Below are positions 56,834-64,000 of a stretch of DNA of 64,000 bases, one piece after another; position 1 is the first letter of the stretch, and each line of letters begins with the position of its first letter. Position numbers and translations under genes: made by a program. Origin of the DNA: Cellulosimicrobium sp. CUA-896. GTDB taxonomy: Bacteria > Actinomycetota > Actinomycetes > Actinomycetales > Cellulomonadaceae. The notes beneath the pieces were generated by a model. It was not told the DNA's origin. It saw only the letters and a program-made list of their open reading frames with translations, and ran no database searches. The stretch spans positions 62,001 to 126,000 of the forward strand of contig NZ_MKKH01000055.1 of the NCBI RefSeq assembly GCF_001942335.1, given 5' to 3'.

Positions 56834-57702
56834 GTGAGGACCCCGGGGCGCTCGAGGCGTTCCTCGCCGTCCGGCCGCAGCTGTTCGGGATCGCCTACCG
56901 GATGCTGGGGAGCGTCGCCGAGGCGGAGGACGTGGTGCAGGACGCCTGGATCCGGTGGCAGGGCGCCGACCGCTCGCGGGTGGAGAACCCGGCGGCGTTC
57001 CTCACGACGACGACCACGCGCCTCGCGATCAACGCCGCGACCTCCGCGCGGGCGCGCCGGGAGACGTACGTGGGCCCGTGGCTGCCCGAGCCCGTCGACA
57101 CGAGCGACGACCCCGCGCTCGGCGCCGAGCGTGCCGAGGCCCTGGAGGTCGCGACGCTCGTGCTGCTCGAGCGCCTCACCCCGGTCGAGCGGGCGGTCTA
57201 CGTGCTGCGCGAGGCGTTCGGGTACCCGCACCGCCGGGTGGCGGAGATCCTCGACATGACGGAGTCGAACGCGCGCCAGCTCGCGCGCCGCGCACGCGAG
57301 CGGCTGGGCACGCGTCCCGCGGTGCCCGTCGACCCGGGCGAGCACCGGCGTCTGCTCGACGAGTTCGTCGCCGCGGCGCACGACGGCGACCTGGCCCGGT
57401 TCGAGCGGTTCCTCGCCGACGACGTCGTGGCGCGCCCCACGGCGGCGGGCGCGTGCACGCGTCGCGCAAGGAGCGTCGTGGGCGTGGCTCGCGTGTCGCT
57501 GTTCTTCGACAACGTGTGGCGCAAGTACTGGGCGGACGCCGAGCTGCGCGTGGTCGAGGCGAACGGGCTCCCCGCCCTGCTCGTGCTGCGCGACGGCACG
57601 CCGTTCGCGCTCGTGTCGCTCGACGTCTCCCCGGCGGGGATCGAGCACGTGTACGTCCAGGTCAACCCGGACAAGCTCGGCGGCTACGCGGCCGCGGCCT
57701 GA
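56834..57702 (+). CDS. sigJ: SigJ-like ECF sigma factor with SnoaL-like tail; several frame breaks
   Basis: Sigma-70 region 2 (LFGIAYRMLGSVAEAEDVVQDAWIRW), region 4 (LTPVERAVYVLREAFGYPHRRVAEILDMTESNARQLARRARERL) and a C-terminal SnoaL-type domain (FDNVWRKYWADAELRVVEANGLPALL) identify the SigJ group, which needs no anti-sigma factor. The start is damaged: the GTG at 56834 joins the frame by one missing G in CCCCGGGG, and an ATG at 56796 would need two. Inside the tail, 57440-57475 carries compensating breaks (GGGRVHASRK is read in another frame). It overlaps the convergent MFS gene by 19 bases. Confidence 0.82.
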
Positions 57703-58847
57703 CGGTCGCGCCGTCCGAGCGCGAGCAGGGCGGCGACGGCCGCCGCGCCGGCGGCGGCGAGGAACGCCGTCGGGTAGCCGGCCACGGGGACCAGCGCCCC
57801 GACCGCAGCGGCGCCGAGGGCCTGGCCGAGGACCAGAACGACGAACAGCAGCGCGGTGCCGGACGGCGCGCGCGGGGCGTCGATCCGCGCGGTCCACGCG
57901 ATGAGCGCGCCGGTCCCGGCGGTGTAGCCCCAGCCGAACGCCGCGCAGGCGGCCAGCGCGAGCGGCGCGCTGCCCGCGGCGGCGACGAGCGTCGCGGAGG
58001 CCACCGCCACGGTGCCCGACGTGACGAGCCAGGAGGTGCGCGGTCCGCGGCGCTCCAGCCAGGCGGCGGTGGCGAGGACCGCCGTGCCGCCCGCGCCGAT
58101 CGCGACCCAGGCGAGGACCGAGGTGGTCTCGGCGGTGCCCGACTCGACGAGGAGCGTGCGGCCGTAGTTCCAGACCGCCGCGGAGCCCGCACCCATGAGG
58201 AGGGCGGCCGCGAGCACCGTCGCGTGGGCGACGAACCAGGAGGACGGTGGCATCGACGCCCGCGCGGGGGCGGGGCCGCGCGTGCGGGCGGTCGCGACGA
58301 CGACGGCCCCGGACGCCACCGCGACGACGGCCGCGAGGCCCCAGGCGAGCCGCCAGTCCGGGAGCAGCAGCAGGGCGAGCACGCCGGCCGCGACGAGTCC
58401 TGGCCCGGTGCCGGCGTTGACGACCGCCTGCGCGCGTGGCATCTCCTGCGTCGTCGGATCGCGCTGGAGCGTGGACACCAGCGCGGGGGACGCGAGCCCT
58501 GCCCCGGCCGAGCCGGCGATCGCGAAGGCGGCGAAGCTCCCGGCGTCGGGTGAGAGCGCCATCCCCAGGGCCCCGCCGGCCGCGCTGAGCGCCGCGGCGA
58601 CCACGAGCGCCCGTGCGTGGCGGGCCGCTGCGGAGAACCCCACGAGCGCCCCGACGACGTAGGCGACGGAGGCGCCGCTCGACACCACGCCGGCGGCGGC
58701 GACGCCCAGGTCGAGGTCCGCCTGCACGTCGGGGAGGAACAGCCCGTAGGCGAGCCGCACGAGGCCGTACGTCGCGGCGATGAGGGCGGTGCCGCCCGCG
58801 AGAAGGGGTACTGCCGAGGACGTCCGAAACGAAAACGAGCGTTTCAC
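57684..58847 (-). CDS. MFS transporter, 12 TM (sugar-efflux/CynX-like)
   Basis: 387 residues from a GTG at 58847 inside the operator region. Twelve hydrophobic segments can be seen, with GGTALIAATYGLVRLAYGLFLPDVQ as TM1 and the YVVGALVGFSAAARHAR loop. The LLVESGTAETTSVLAWVAIG segment starts the second half. It resembles DHA1-type carriers of the YbfB/CynX kind. Divergent from a TetR gene with an overlapping dyad, so it is likely induced by its substrate. Confidence 0.87.
   Translation of the reverse strand: MKRSFSFRTSSAVPLLAGGTALIAATYGLVRLAYGLFLPDVQADLDLGVAAAGVVSSGASVAYVVGALVGFSAAARHARALVVAAALSAAGGALGMALSPDAGSFAAFAIAGSAGAGLASPALVSTLQRDPTTQEMPRAQAVVNAGTGPGLVAAGVLALLLLPDWRLAWGLAAVVAVASGAVVVATARTRGPAPARASMPPSSWFVAHATVLAAALLMGAGSAAVWNYGRTLLVESGTAETTSVLAWVAIGAGGTAVLATAAWLERRGPRTSWLVTSGTVAVASATLVAAAGSAPLALAACAAFGWGYTAGTGALIAWTARIDAPRAPSGTALLFVVLVLGQALGAAAVGALVPVAGYPTAFLAAAGAAAVAALLALGRRDRQAAAA
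58826..58845. promoter_or_regulatory. TetR operator between MFS and TetR genes
   Basis: GAAACG-N8-CGTTTC spans 58826-58845, with an inner AAACG-AG-CGTTT dyad at 58833-58844. It lies directly before (and overlaps the leader of) the MFS start at 58847 and 25 bases before the TetR start. The nested dyads fit a TetR dimer operator controlling both genes. Confidence 0.7.
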
Positions 58848-58870
58848 ATTGGCGAGTCTAGGGTGAAGGC

Positions 58871-59430
58871 ATGGCGATCCGCACGAGCACGGAGTCGAAG
58901 CTGCTCGACGCCGCCGACGAGCTGTTCTTCTCGCGCGGCATCGCGGCGACGTCCGTCGACGCGGTGCTCGAGCGCGCCGGCGTGTCCGCCGCGACGCTCT
59001 ACCGTGGCTACCCGAGCAAGGAGGCGCTGCTCGCCGCCACGCTCGAGCGGCGCCACCGCGAGTGCTCGACACCTGGGACGCGGCCGTCGCCGCCGAGCGC
59101 ACCGCGGAGGGGCGGCTGCTCGCCGTCTTCGACGCGCTCGACGCCTTCCGCTCCCGGCCGCTCGGCTCACGGTGGTGCGCCTTCCTCGGCTCCGCGGCCG
59201 AGTTCGTCGACCCGCCCGCCGAGGTCGAGCGGGCGATCCGCACCGACACCGAGACCCTGCGCGCCCGCCTCGTCGAGCTCGCCGCCGCCGTCGACCCTCG
59301 CCGCGCCGACGAGCTCGCCGAGCAGCTCCTGCTCGTCGTCTCCGGCTACCTCGCGATGCGGCTGCGGGTGCCCGGCACGACCACGCGGACGGCGCGCGCC
59401 GTGGCGCGGACGCTCGTCGCCGGCACCTGA
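58871..59430 (+). CDS. TetR-family regulator; one frameshift
   Basis: The HTH is STESKLLDAADELFFSRGIAATSVDAVLERAGVSAATLYRGYPSKEALLAATLE. The frame breaks near 59063 (GAGTGCTCG): one added G gives the run RHREWLDTWDAAVAAERT and the ligand domain through to RTARAVARTLVAGT, about 187 residues. It is divergent from the MFS gene and probably represses it through the GAAACG/CGTTTC dyad. Without the fix the product would lose its effector domain. Confidence 0.85.
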
Positions 59431-59458
59431 CCGTCCGGACCGCGCCGCTGCGCACGGC

Positions 59459-60907
59459 TCAGGCGACGCGGGCGGGCTCGGCCTCGCGCGTCGTCGGTCC
59501 GTCGGGGGTGGTCCCGGTCGCCGCGCCCGTCGACGCGCCGTCGTGCCCGACGGCGGTGCTCACCTCGGCGGTGGGCGCGTCGGCGCGCGGCACGCCCGCG
59601 ACGAACGCGGCGCGGGGGCGCTGCACGGCGGTGAGCGAGACGACGTCGCGCCCGAACAGCGCCGCGGTGAGCCAGACCGCGAGGACGCGGACCTTCCGCT
59701 CCCACGTCGGGATCGCGAGCACGTGGTACCCGCGGTGCATGAGCCACGCGAGCGCCCCGCGCACCACGATCCGGCGGTACTCGAAGACGCCCGAGCCGAT
59801 GCCGAGCGTCGCCACGACGCCGAGGCTGCCGTGCCGGTACGGGCGGGTGACCCGGCCGCGCCGGACCGCGACGAGGTTGCGCGCGAGACGTCGTCCCTGG
59901 TGCACGGCGTGCTGCGCGTTCGGCACGGTGAGCGCGCCCGGCCGCGGGACGGCGAGGTCGGGGACCGCGGCGCCGTCCCCGGCGGCCCACGCGTCCTCGA
60001 CCGGCTCCTCGACGGTCCCGACGCGCAGGTCGGGCCGCACGACGACGTAGCCGCGCGCGTCGACGGGCAGGTCCGTGTGGGTGGCCACGACCGGGTTCGC
60101 CGCGTTGCCCGCCGTCCACACGAGCAGGCCCGAGGCGAACTCCTCGCCGGTCGTCAGGCGTACGACGCCGCCCTCCGCCGAGTCGAGCCCGGCGCCCAGG
60201 TGGACGTGCGCGCCGCGACGTTCCAGCTGCTCGACCACCCAGCGCCCGGGGCGCTCGGTGACCTCCGGCAGGATGCGCGCGTTGCGCTCGACGAGGTGGA
60301 ACTGCACCTCGGACGCGTCGATCTCCGGGTACAGGCGCAGCAGGTCGTGCGCGAGCGACAGCAGCTCGGCGAACCCCTCGACGCCGGAGAACCCGCCGCC
60401 GACGAACGTCACGGTGAGCAGGCGCTCGCGCTCCGGGCCGGCGGGCATGCTCGCCGCGCGGTCGAACGACGTGAGCAGCCGGTCGCGGATCGCGACGGCC
60501 TCCTCGACGTGCTTCATGCCGATCGCGTGCTCGGCGACGCCCGGCACCGGGAAGACGCGCGTCACCGCGCCGGCGGTGACGACCACCGTGTCGTACGGCA
60601 GCCGGTGCTCGGGGCCCGAGCGGGGCCGGACGACGACCGAGCGGTCCGCGTGGTCGACACGCGTGACGGTGCCGTCGACGAGGCGCGTGCGACGCAGGTG
60701 GCGCCGGTGCGCGACGGCGGCGTGCCGCGCCTCGACCGACCCCGCCACGACCTCCGGCAGGAACGGCTGGTAGGTCATGTACGGGCGCGGGTCGACCAGG
60801 ACCAGCTCCACCTCGCCGCGGCGCAGCTCGCGCCGCAGGTGCTTCTCGAGCTCCCGCGCCACGGTGAACCCGGCGTAGCCCCCGCCGACGATGACGATGC
60901 GTCCCAT
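59459..60907 (-). CDS. Type II NADH dehydrogenase (NDH-2)-like flavoprotein
   Basis: 482 residues. FAD and NAD motifs are RIVIVGGGYAGFTVARELEKHL at the start and TVTFVGGGFSGVEGFAELLSLA in the middle; DAWAAGDGAAVPDLA ends the FAD domain, and the region with RGALAWLMHRGYHVL and LTAALFGRDVV is the membrane-associating C-terminus. It oxidises NADH and passes electrons to menaquinone without pumping protons. An extra tail of about 45 residues is Thr/Ala/Asp-rich. GGAGG precedes the ATG. It diverges from the MerR/aldo-keto operon. Confidence 0.9.
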   Translation of the reverse strand: MGRIVIVGGGYAGFTVARELEKHLRRELRRGEVELVLVDPRPYMTYQPFLPEVVAGSVEARHAAVAHRRHLRRTRLVDGTVTRVDHADRSVVVRPRSGPEHRLPYDTVVVTAGAVTRVFPVPGVAEHAIGMKHVEEAVAIRDRLLTSFDRAASMPAGPERERLLTVTFVGGGFSGVEGFAELLSLAHDLLRLYPEIDASEVQFHLVERNARILPEVTERPGRWVVEQLERRGAHVHLGAGLDSAEGGVVRLTTGEEFASGLLVWTAGNAANPVVATHTDLPVDARGYVVVRPDLRVGTVEEPVEDAWAAGDGAAVPDLAVPRPGALTVPNAQHAVHQGRRLARNLVAVRRGRVTRPYRHGSLGVVATLGIGSGVFEYRRIVVRGALAWLMHRGYHVLAIPTWERKVRVLAVWLTAALFGRDVVSLTAVQRPRAAFVAGVPRADAPTAEVSTAVGHDGASTGAATGTTPDGPTTREAEPARVA

Positions 60908-61009
60908 GACCGCCTCCTGTGCGGCGCGCCGTCTGCGCGCTCCTGACCTCTCGACCGCGCAGCACCTCGATCCGTGACAGCGCTCGGGGCGGTGTGCGCA
61001 GGACGGGGC

Positions 61010-61040
61010 TTGACCTGGAGCGCGCTCCAGGTCGCATGCT
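61010..61040 (+). promoter_or_regulatory. MerR-type promoter with 20-bp perfect palindrome
   Basis: TTGACC (61010-61015) and CATGCT (61035-61040) are separated by 19 bp, the overlong spacer that MerR proteins correct by twisting DNA. The spacer holds the perfect palindrome ACCTGGAGCGCGCTCCAGGT (61013-61032). The MerR ATG at 61047 is 7 bases past the -10, so its transcript is probably leaderless. Confidence 0.82.
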
Positions 61041-61046
61041 CGAGTC

Positions 61047-61511
61047 ATGTCGGACGTGCTGATCCCCGCCCCGCCCGTCGCGGTGCCGCCGCAAGGCCTG
61101 TCCATCGGCGACGCCGCGCGCGCGGTCGGCCTGAGCGTCGACACGCTGCGCTACTACGAGAAGGAGGGACTGCTCCTCGACCCGGCGCCCCGCGACGGCG
61201 GCGGTCGGCGCCGCTACGGCGAGCACGACCTCGCGTGGCTGGCCGGCCTCGTCATGCTCCGGGAGACGGGCATGTCGATTGCCGACGTCCGCGTCATGGC
61301 GGACCTCAGCCGCCGCGCGGGCACCGAGGCCGAGCGCCTCGTCGTGCTCGAGCGGCACCGCGAGCGGGTCGTCGCCGAGATGGAGCGCACGCGCCGCCAC
61401 CTCGCCGCGCTCGACACGAAGATCGCGTCCTACCGCGCGGCGTCAGGCGGTTACGACGCATCCCCGCACTCCCCGCACTCCCCGGACGACCAGGAAGAAG
61501 GCCCACGATGA
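61047..61511 (+). CDS. MerR-family transcriptional regulator
   Basis: 154 residues. The N-terminal winged HTH is [66 protein letters not shown], followed by a long dimerisation helix ([29 protein letters not shown]) and a His/Pro/Ser-rich tail. No conserved Cys cluster is present, so it senses an organic compound or redox-neutral signal rather than a metal. Its stop overlaps the aldo-keto reductase start (ATGA). It controls its own promoter through the palindrome. Confidence 0.92.
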   Translation: MSDVLIPAPPVAVPPQGLSIGDAARAVGLSVDTLRYYEKEGLLLDPAPRDGGGRRRYGEHDLAWLAGLVMLRETGMSIADVRVMADLSRRAGTEAERLVVLERHRERVVAEMERTRRHLAALDTKIASYRAASGGYDASPHSPHSPDDQEEGPR

Positions 61512-62596
61512 CCAGCACCAGCACCAGCACGACCGTCCCCACCGTCCCCCTCGGCGACGGCCTGCACGTCTCCGCGATCGGTCTCGGCGCGATGGGCATG
61601 AGCGCGTACTACGGCCCGACCGACGAGGCGGAGGCCGTCGCCACGCTGCGCCGCGCCGTCGACCTCGGCGTGACGTTCGTCGACACCGCGGAGGCGTACG
61701 GGCCGTTCGAGAACGAGAAGCTCATCGGGCGGGCGCTCGGCGACCGCCGCGACGAGATCGTGCTCGCCACCAAGGCGTCGGCCGAGACCGACGACGACGG
61801 CACCGTCCACGGCCGCAACGGCACGCCGGAGTACATCCGGCGCGCCGCCGACCGGTCGCTGCGCCACCTCGGCACCGACGTGATCGACCTGTACTACCTG
61901 CACCGCGCCGACCCGGCCGTGCCGATCGAGGAGTCGGTCGGGGCGATGGCCGAGCTCGTCGCGGCGGGCAAGGTGCGGCACCTGGGCCTGTCCGAGGTGT
62001 CCGCCGACACGATCCGCCGCGCCCACGCCGTGCACCCGCTCGCGGCGGTGCAGTCGGAGCTGTCGCTGTTCTCGCCCGACGTGCTGCGCAACGGGGAGAA
62101 GGCGGTCATGGACGAGCTCGGCATCGGGTTCGTCGCGTTCTCGCCGCTCGGTCGGGGCGTCCTGACGAGCAGCGTCCGCAGCCTCGACGACCTCGCCCCC
62201 GATGACGCCCGCCGCGGCCTGCCCCGGTTCCAGCCCGAGGCGTTCGCAGCGAACCTGCGCCTGGCCGACCGGGTGCGCGAGGTCGCGGCCGAGCGGGGCG
62301 TGACCGAGGCGCAGGTCGCGCTCGCGTGGGTGGTCGCGCAGGGTGCCGTCCCCATCCCGGGGACGCGACGGCGCGAGCGGCTGGAGGAGAACGCGGCGGC
62401 CGCGCGCGTGCGGCTCTCGGGCGACGAGCTGCGGCGCCTCGCGGAGGCGGTCCCGGAGGCCGAGGTGGCCGGTCACCGTGACTACGCGCCGGTGCCCGAC
62501 GTCGCGACCGCTGACGGCGGGACGCCCGCGCGCCGCGACCAGGATGCAAGACGCGTGCGCCGTGATGTCACAGAACGGTCACGGCCTCGGTCATGA
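61508..62596 (+). CDS. Aldo/keto reductase
   Basis: 362 residues. The catalytic tetrad is visible: Asp59 and Tyr64 ([14 protein letters not shown]), Lys89 (LATKASAE) and His132 (YYLHRADP). The TIM-barrel continues to [20 protein letters not shown], the NADP-binding segment. The final 40 residues ([22 protein letters not shown]) look unlike the family and may reflect a late frame slip. It reduces aldehydes with NADPH, probably in response to the MerR-sensed compound. Coupled to merR; the hydrolase gene follows after 69 bases. Confidence 0.9.
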   Translation: MTSTSTSTTVPTVPLGDGLHVSAIGLGAMGMSAYYGPTDEAEAVATLRRAVDLGVTFVDTAEAYGPFENEKLIGRALGDRRDEIVLATKASAETDDDGTVHGRNGTPEYIRRAADRSLRHLGTDVIDLYYLHRADPAVPIEESVGAMAELVAAGKVRHLGLSEVSADTIRRAHAVHPLAAVQSELSLFSPDVLRNGEKAVMDELGIGFVAFSPLGRGVLTSSVRSLDDLAPDDARRGLPRFQPEAFAANLRLADRVREVAAERGVTEAQVALAWVVAQGAVPIPGTRRRERLEENAAAARVRLSGDELRRLAEAVPEAEVAGHRDYAPVPDVATADGGTPARRDQDARRVRRDVTERSRPRS

Positions 62597-62665
62597 CCAG
62601 TGGCGGCCGGTATCCGCCGGCCGCCCGGCCCCTCGTGGACCGTCCTTCGAGCAAGGAGCACGAGC

Positions 62666-63616
62666 ATGAGCCATCACGTCCTCGAACCGCAGGCCCAGGA
62701 GTTCGCCGAGGCGACCTCGACGCCGCCGTTCCTCTACGAGCTGGGCCCGGAGCGGGCCCGCAAGGTGCTCGACGACGTCCAGTCCGCGCCCGTCGACCTC
62801 CTTGACGTCGACGAGGAGTGGCGCACCGTCCCGGCGGACGTCGGCGACGTCGCGGTCCGGATCGTCCGGCCCGCCGGCTCGACCGGCCCGCTGCCCGTCG
62901 TCCTCTACATGCACGGCGGCGGCTGGGTGCTGGGCAACGCGGGCACCCACGACCGACTCGTGCGCGAGCTCGCCGTCGGCGCCCAGGCCGCCGTGGCGTT
63001 CGTCGAGTACGACCGCTCGCCGGAGGCGCAGCACCCCGTGGCGGTCGAGCAGGGGTACGCGACCGCTCGCTGGATCACCGCCGAGGGCGCGGCGCACGGG
63101 CTGGACGCGTCGCGCCTCGCCGTCGCGGGCGACTCCGTCGGCGGCAACATGACCGCCGTCCTCGCGCTCCTCGCGAAGCAGCGCGGCGACGTCACGTTCG
63201 TCCACCAGTCGATGTACTACCCGGTGACCGACGCCGGCCAGGACACCGCCTCCTACCGCGAGTTCGCCGACGGGCCGTTCCTCACGGCCAAGGCCATGGC
63301 GTGGTTCTGGGACTGCTACCAGCCGGACGTCGACAAGCGCGACGACCTCACCGCGTCCCCGCTGCGCGCGAGCCTCGACGACCTCGCCGGGCTGCCGCCC
63401 GCGCTCGTGATCGTCGACGAGAACGACGTGCTGCGCGACGAGGGCGAGGCGTACGCGCGCCGGCTCCTCGAGGCGGGGGTGCGGGTGACGAGCCTGCGCT
63501 ACAACCACATCCTCCACGACTTCATGATGCTCAACCCGATCCGCCCGACCGCCGCCGCGAGCGGCGCCGTCGCGCAGGCGATCGACACGCTGCGCACCGC
63601 GCTCGGCACCCGCTGA
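62666..63616 (+). CDS. Alpha/beta hydrolase, hormone-sensitive-lipase (HSL) family
   Basis: 316 residues. The oxyanion motif HGGG is at 83-86 (YMHGGGWVLGN), the nucleophile is Ser157 in GDSVGG, and the acid and histidine lie in VIVDENDVLRDEGEAYA and YNHILHDFMML. The fold is complete. It hydrolyses short acyl esters or lactones. GGAGCACG precedes the ATG. It sits after the MerR-aldo/keto pair, suggesting breakdown of an ester or aldehyde inducer. Confidence 0.9.
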   Translation: MSHHVLEPQAQEFAEATSTPPFLYELGPERARKVLDDVQSAPVDLLDVDEEWRTVPADVGDVAVRIVRPAGSTGPLPVVLYMHGGGWVLGNAGTHDRLVRELAVGAQAAVAFVEYDRSPEAQHPVAVEQGYATARWITAEGAAHGLDASRLAVAGDSVGGNMTAVLALLAKQRGDVTFVHQSMYYPVTDAGQDTASYREFADGPFLTAKAMAWFWDCYQPDVDKRDDLTASPLRASLDDLAGLPPALVIVDENDVLRDEGEAYARRLLEAGVRVTSLRYNHILHDFMMLNPIRPTAAASGAVAQAIDTLRTALGTR

Positions 63617-63675
63617 GCCGAACACCGGCCCCGCGGCCGTACCCATCGCGCATCCACACCTTCCTGGAGACATCC

Positions 63676-64000
63676 ATGTCCACTCCCACGGTCGTCCTCG
63701 TCCACGGCGCGTTCGCCGACTCCACGAGCTGGAACGGCGTCGTCGAGCGCCTGCGCGACGCCGGCGTGCCCGCCGTCGCGAACGCGAACCCGCTGCGCTC
63801 CCTGTCCGGCGACGCCGCGTACCTGCGCGACGTCCTCACCGCGATCGACGGCCCCGTCGTCGTCGTCGCGCACTCCTACGGCGGCATGGTCGCCACGCAG
63901 GGCGCCGCGGGCGCACCGAACGTCGTCGGACTCGTCTACGTGGGCGCGTTCGCGCCCGACACCGGAGAGAGCGCGTTCGAGCTCTCGGCGAAGTTCCCCG
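63676..64000 (+). CDS. Alpha/beta hydrolase (C-terminus outside window)
   Basis: The first 108 residues are visible. TVVLVHGAFADSTSWNGVVERL and the nucleophile elbow AHSYGGMVATQGAA (Ser67) place it in the alpha/beta hydrolase fold, of the esterase/chloroperoxidase-like type. It starts 59 bases after the HSL-type hydrolase, preceded by CTGGAGA, and is probably in the same operon. The acid and histidine of the triad are beyond the end. Confidence 0.85.
   Translation, partial: MSTPTVVLVHGAFADSTSWNGVVERLRDAGVPAVANANPLRSLSGDAAYLRDVLTAIDGPVVVVAHSYGGMVATQGAAGAPNVVGLVYVGAFAPDTGESAFELSAKFP

Overview
This window is very GC-rich, codon-biased chromosomal DNA from an actinobacterium. The gene set (bacterial XPB helicase plus helicase-associated partner, DUF3027, DUF2530, PspA/TPM, class F sortase, c-di-AMP riboswitch before an NlpC/P60 protein, DtxR-type regulator) points to Micrococcales. 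My best guess is the Cellulomonadaceae/Promicromonosporaceae (for example Cellulosimicrobium), but that is an inference from style and gene content, not a search. I saw no rRNA, tRNA, transposase, prophage or CRISPR array.

Layout: 1-2.3 kb is the end of a urea-type ABC importer (urtC, urtD, urtE). 2.4-10.8 kb holds a WXG100 protein, an HD-type hydrolase, a two-component system, a winged-helix protein, a NYN-domain protein, a CHRD-protein/class F sortase pair and a GATase-like protein. 11-13.9 kb has PspA and a TPM-domain protein. 14-15.2 kb is a solitary Vsr/DUF559-like nuclease gene between two long related hairpins. 15.4-26.2 kb is a conserved actinobacterial block: XPB, helicase-associated protein, an SDR with divergent TetR, cold-shock protein, DUF3027, a sacsin-like GHKL ATPase and DUF2530. 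26.7-31.8 kb has a sugar transferase, a truncated UDP-glucose-dehydrogenase-like protein, an AzgA-type permease and manA. 31.9-40.6 kb carries a P-type ATPase, an MFS pump, a MalT-like LuxR regulator and small membrane or unknown proteins. 40.6-46.9 kb has MarR/MFS, serC, a DtxR/IdeR regulator, a c-di-AMP riboswitch with NlpC/P60, and a tandem universal stress protein. 47-52.6 kb has a DrrAB-like exporter, an aspartate aminotransferase and a rocD-ddaH pair. 52.7-64 kb is accessory: PadR, SRPBCC, EcsC, OsmC, NAD(P)-binding protein, SigJ-like sigma factor, MFS/TetR, NDH-2, MerR/aldo-keto reductase and two alpha/beta hydrolases, the last cut by the window end.

Regulation is unusually readable. 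Operator-like palindromes lie in front of or between regulator genes (TetR 20.6 kb, MarR 40.6 kb, PadR 52.7 kb, TetR 58.8 kb, MerR 61.0 kb). There is an 11-bp-phased direct repeat before the response regulator, a 17-bp stem covering the ribosome-binding site of the CHRD/sortase operon, and a c-di-AMP riboswitch.

A major caveat: at least 14 genes or gene parts are interrupted by apparent frameshifts, and every one I could orient is a missing single base in a G/C-rich run. That uniform direction suggests sequence errors rather than real pseudogenes. I annotate those loci as single genes and give the position of each break.
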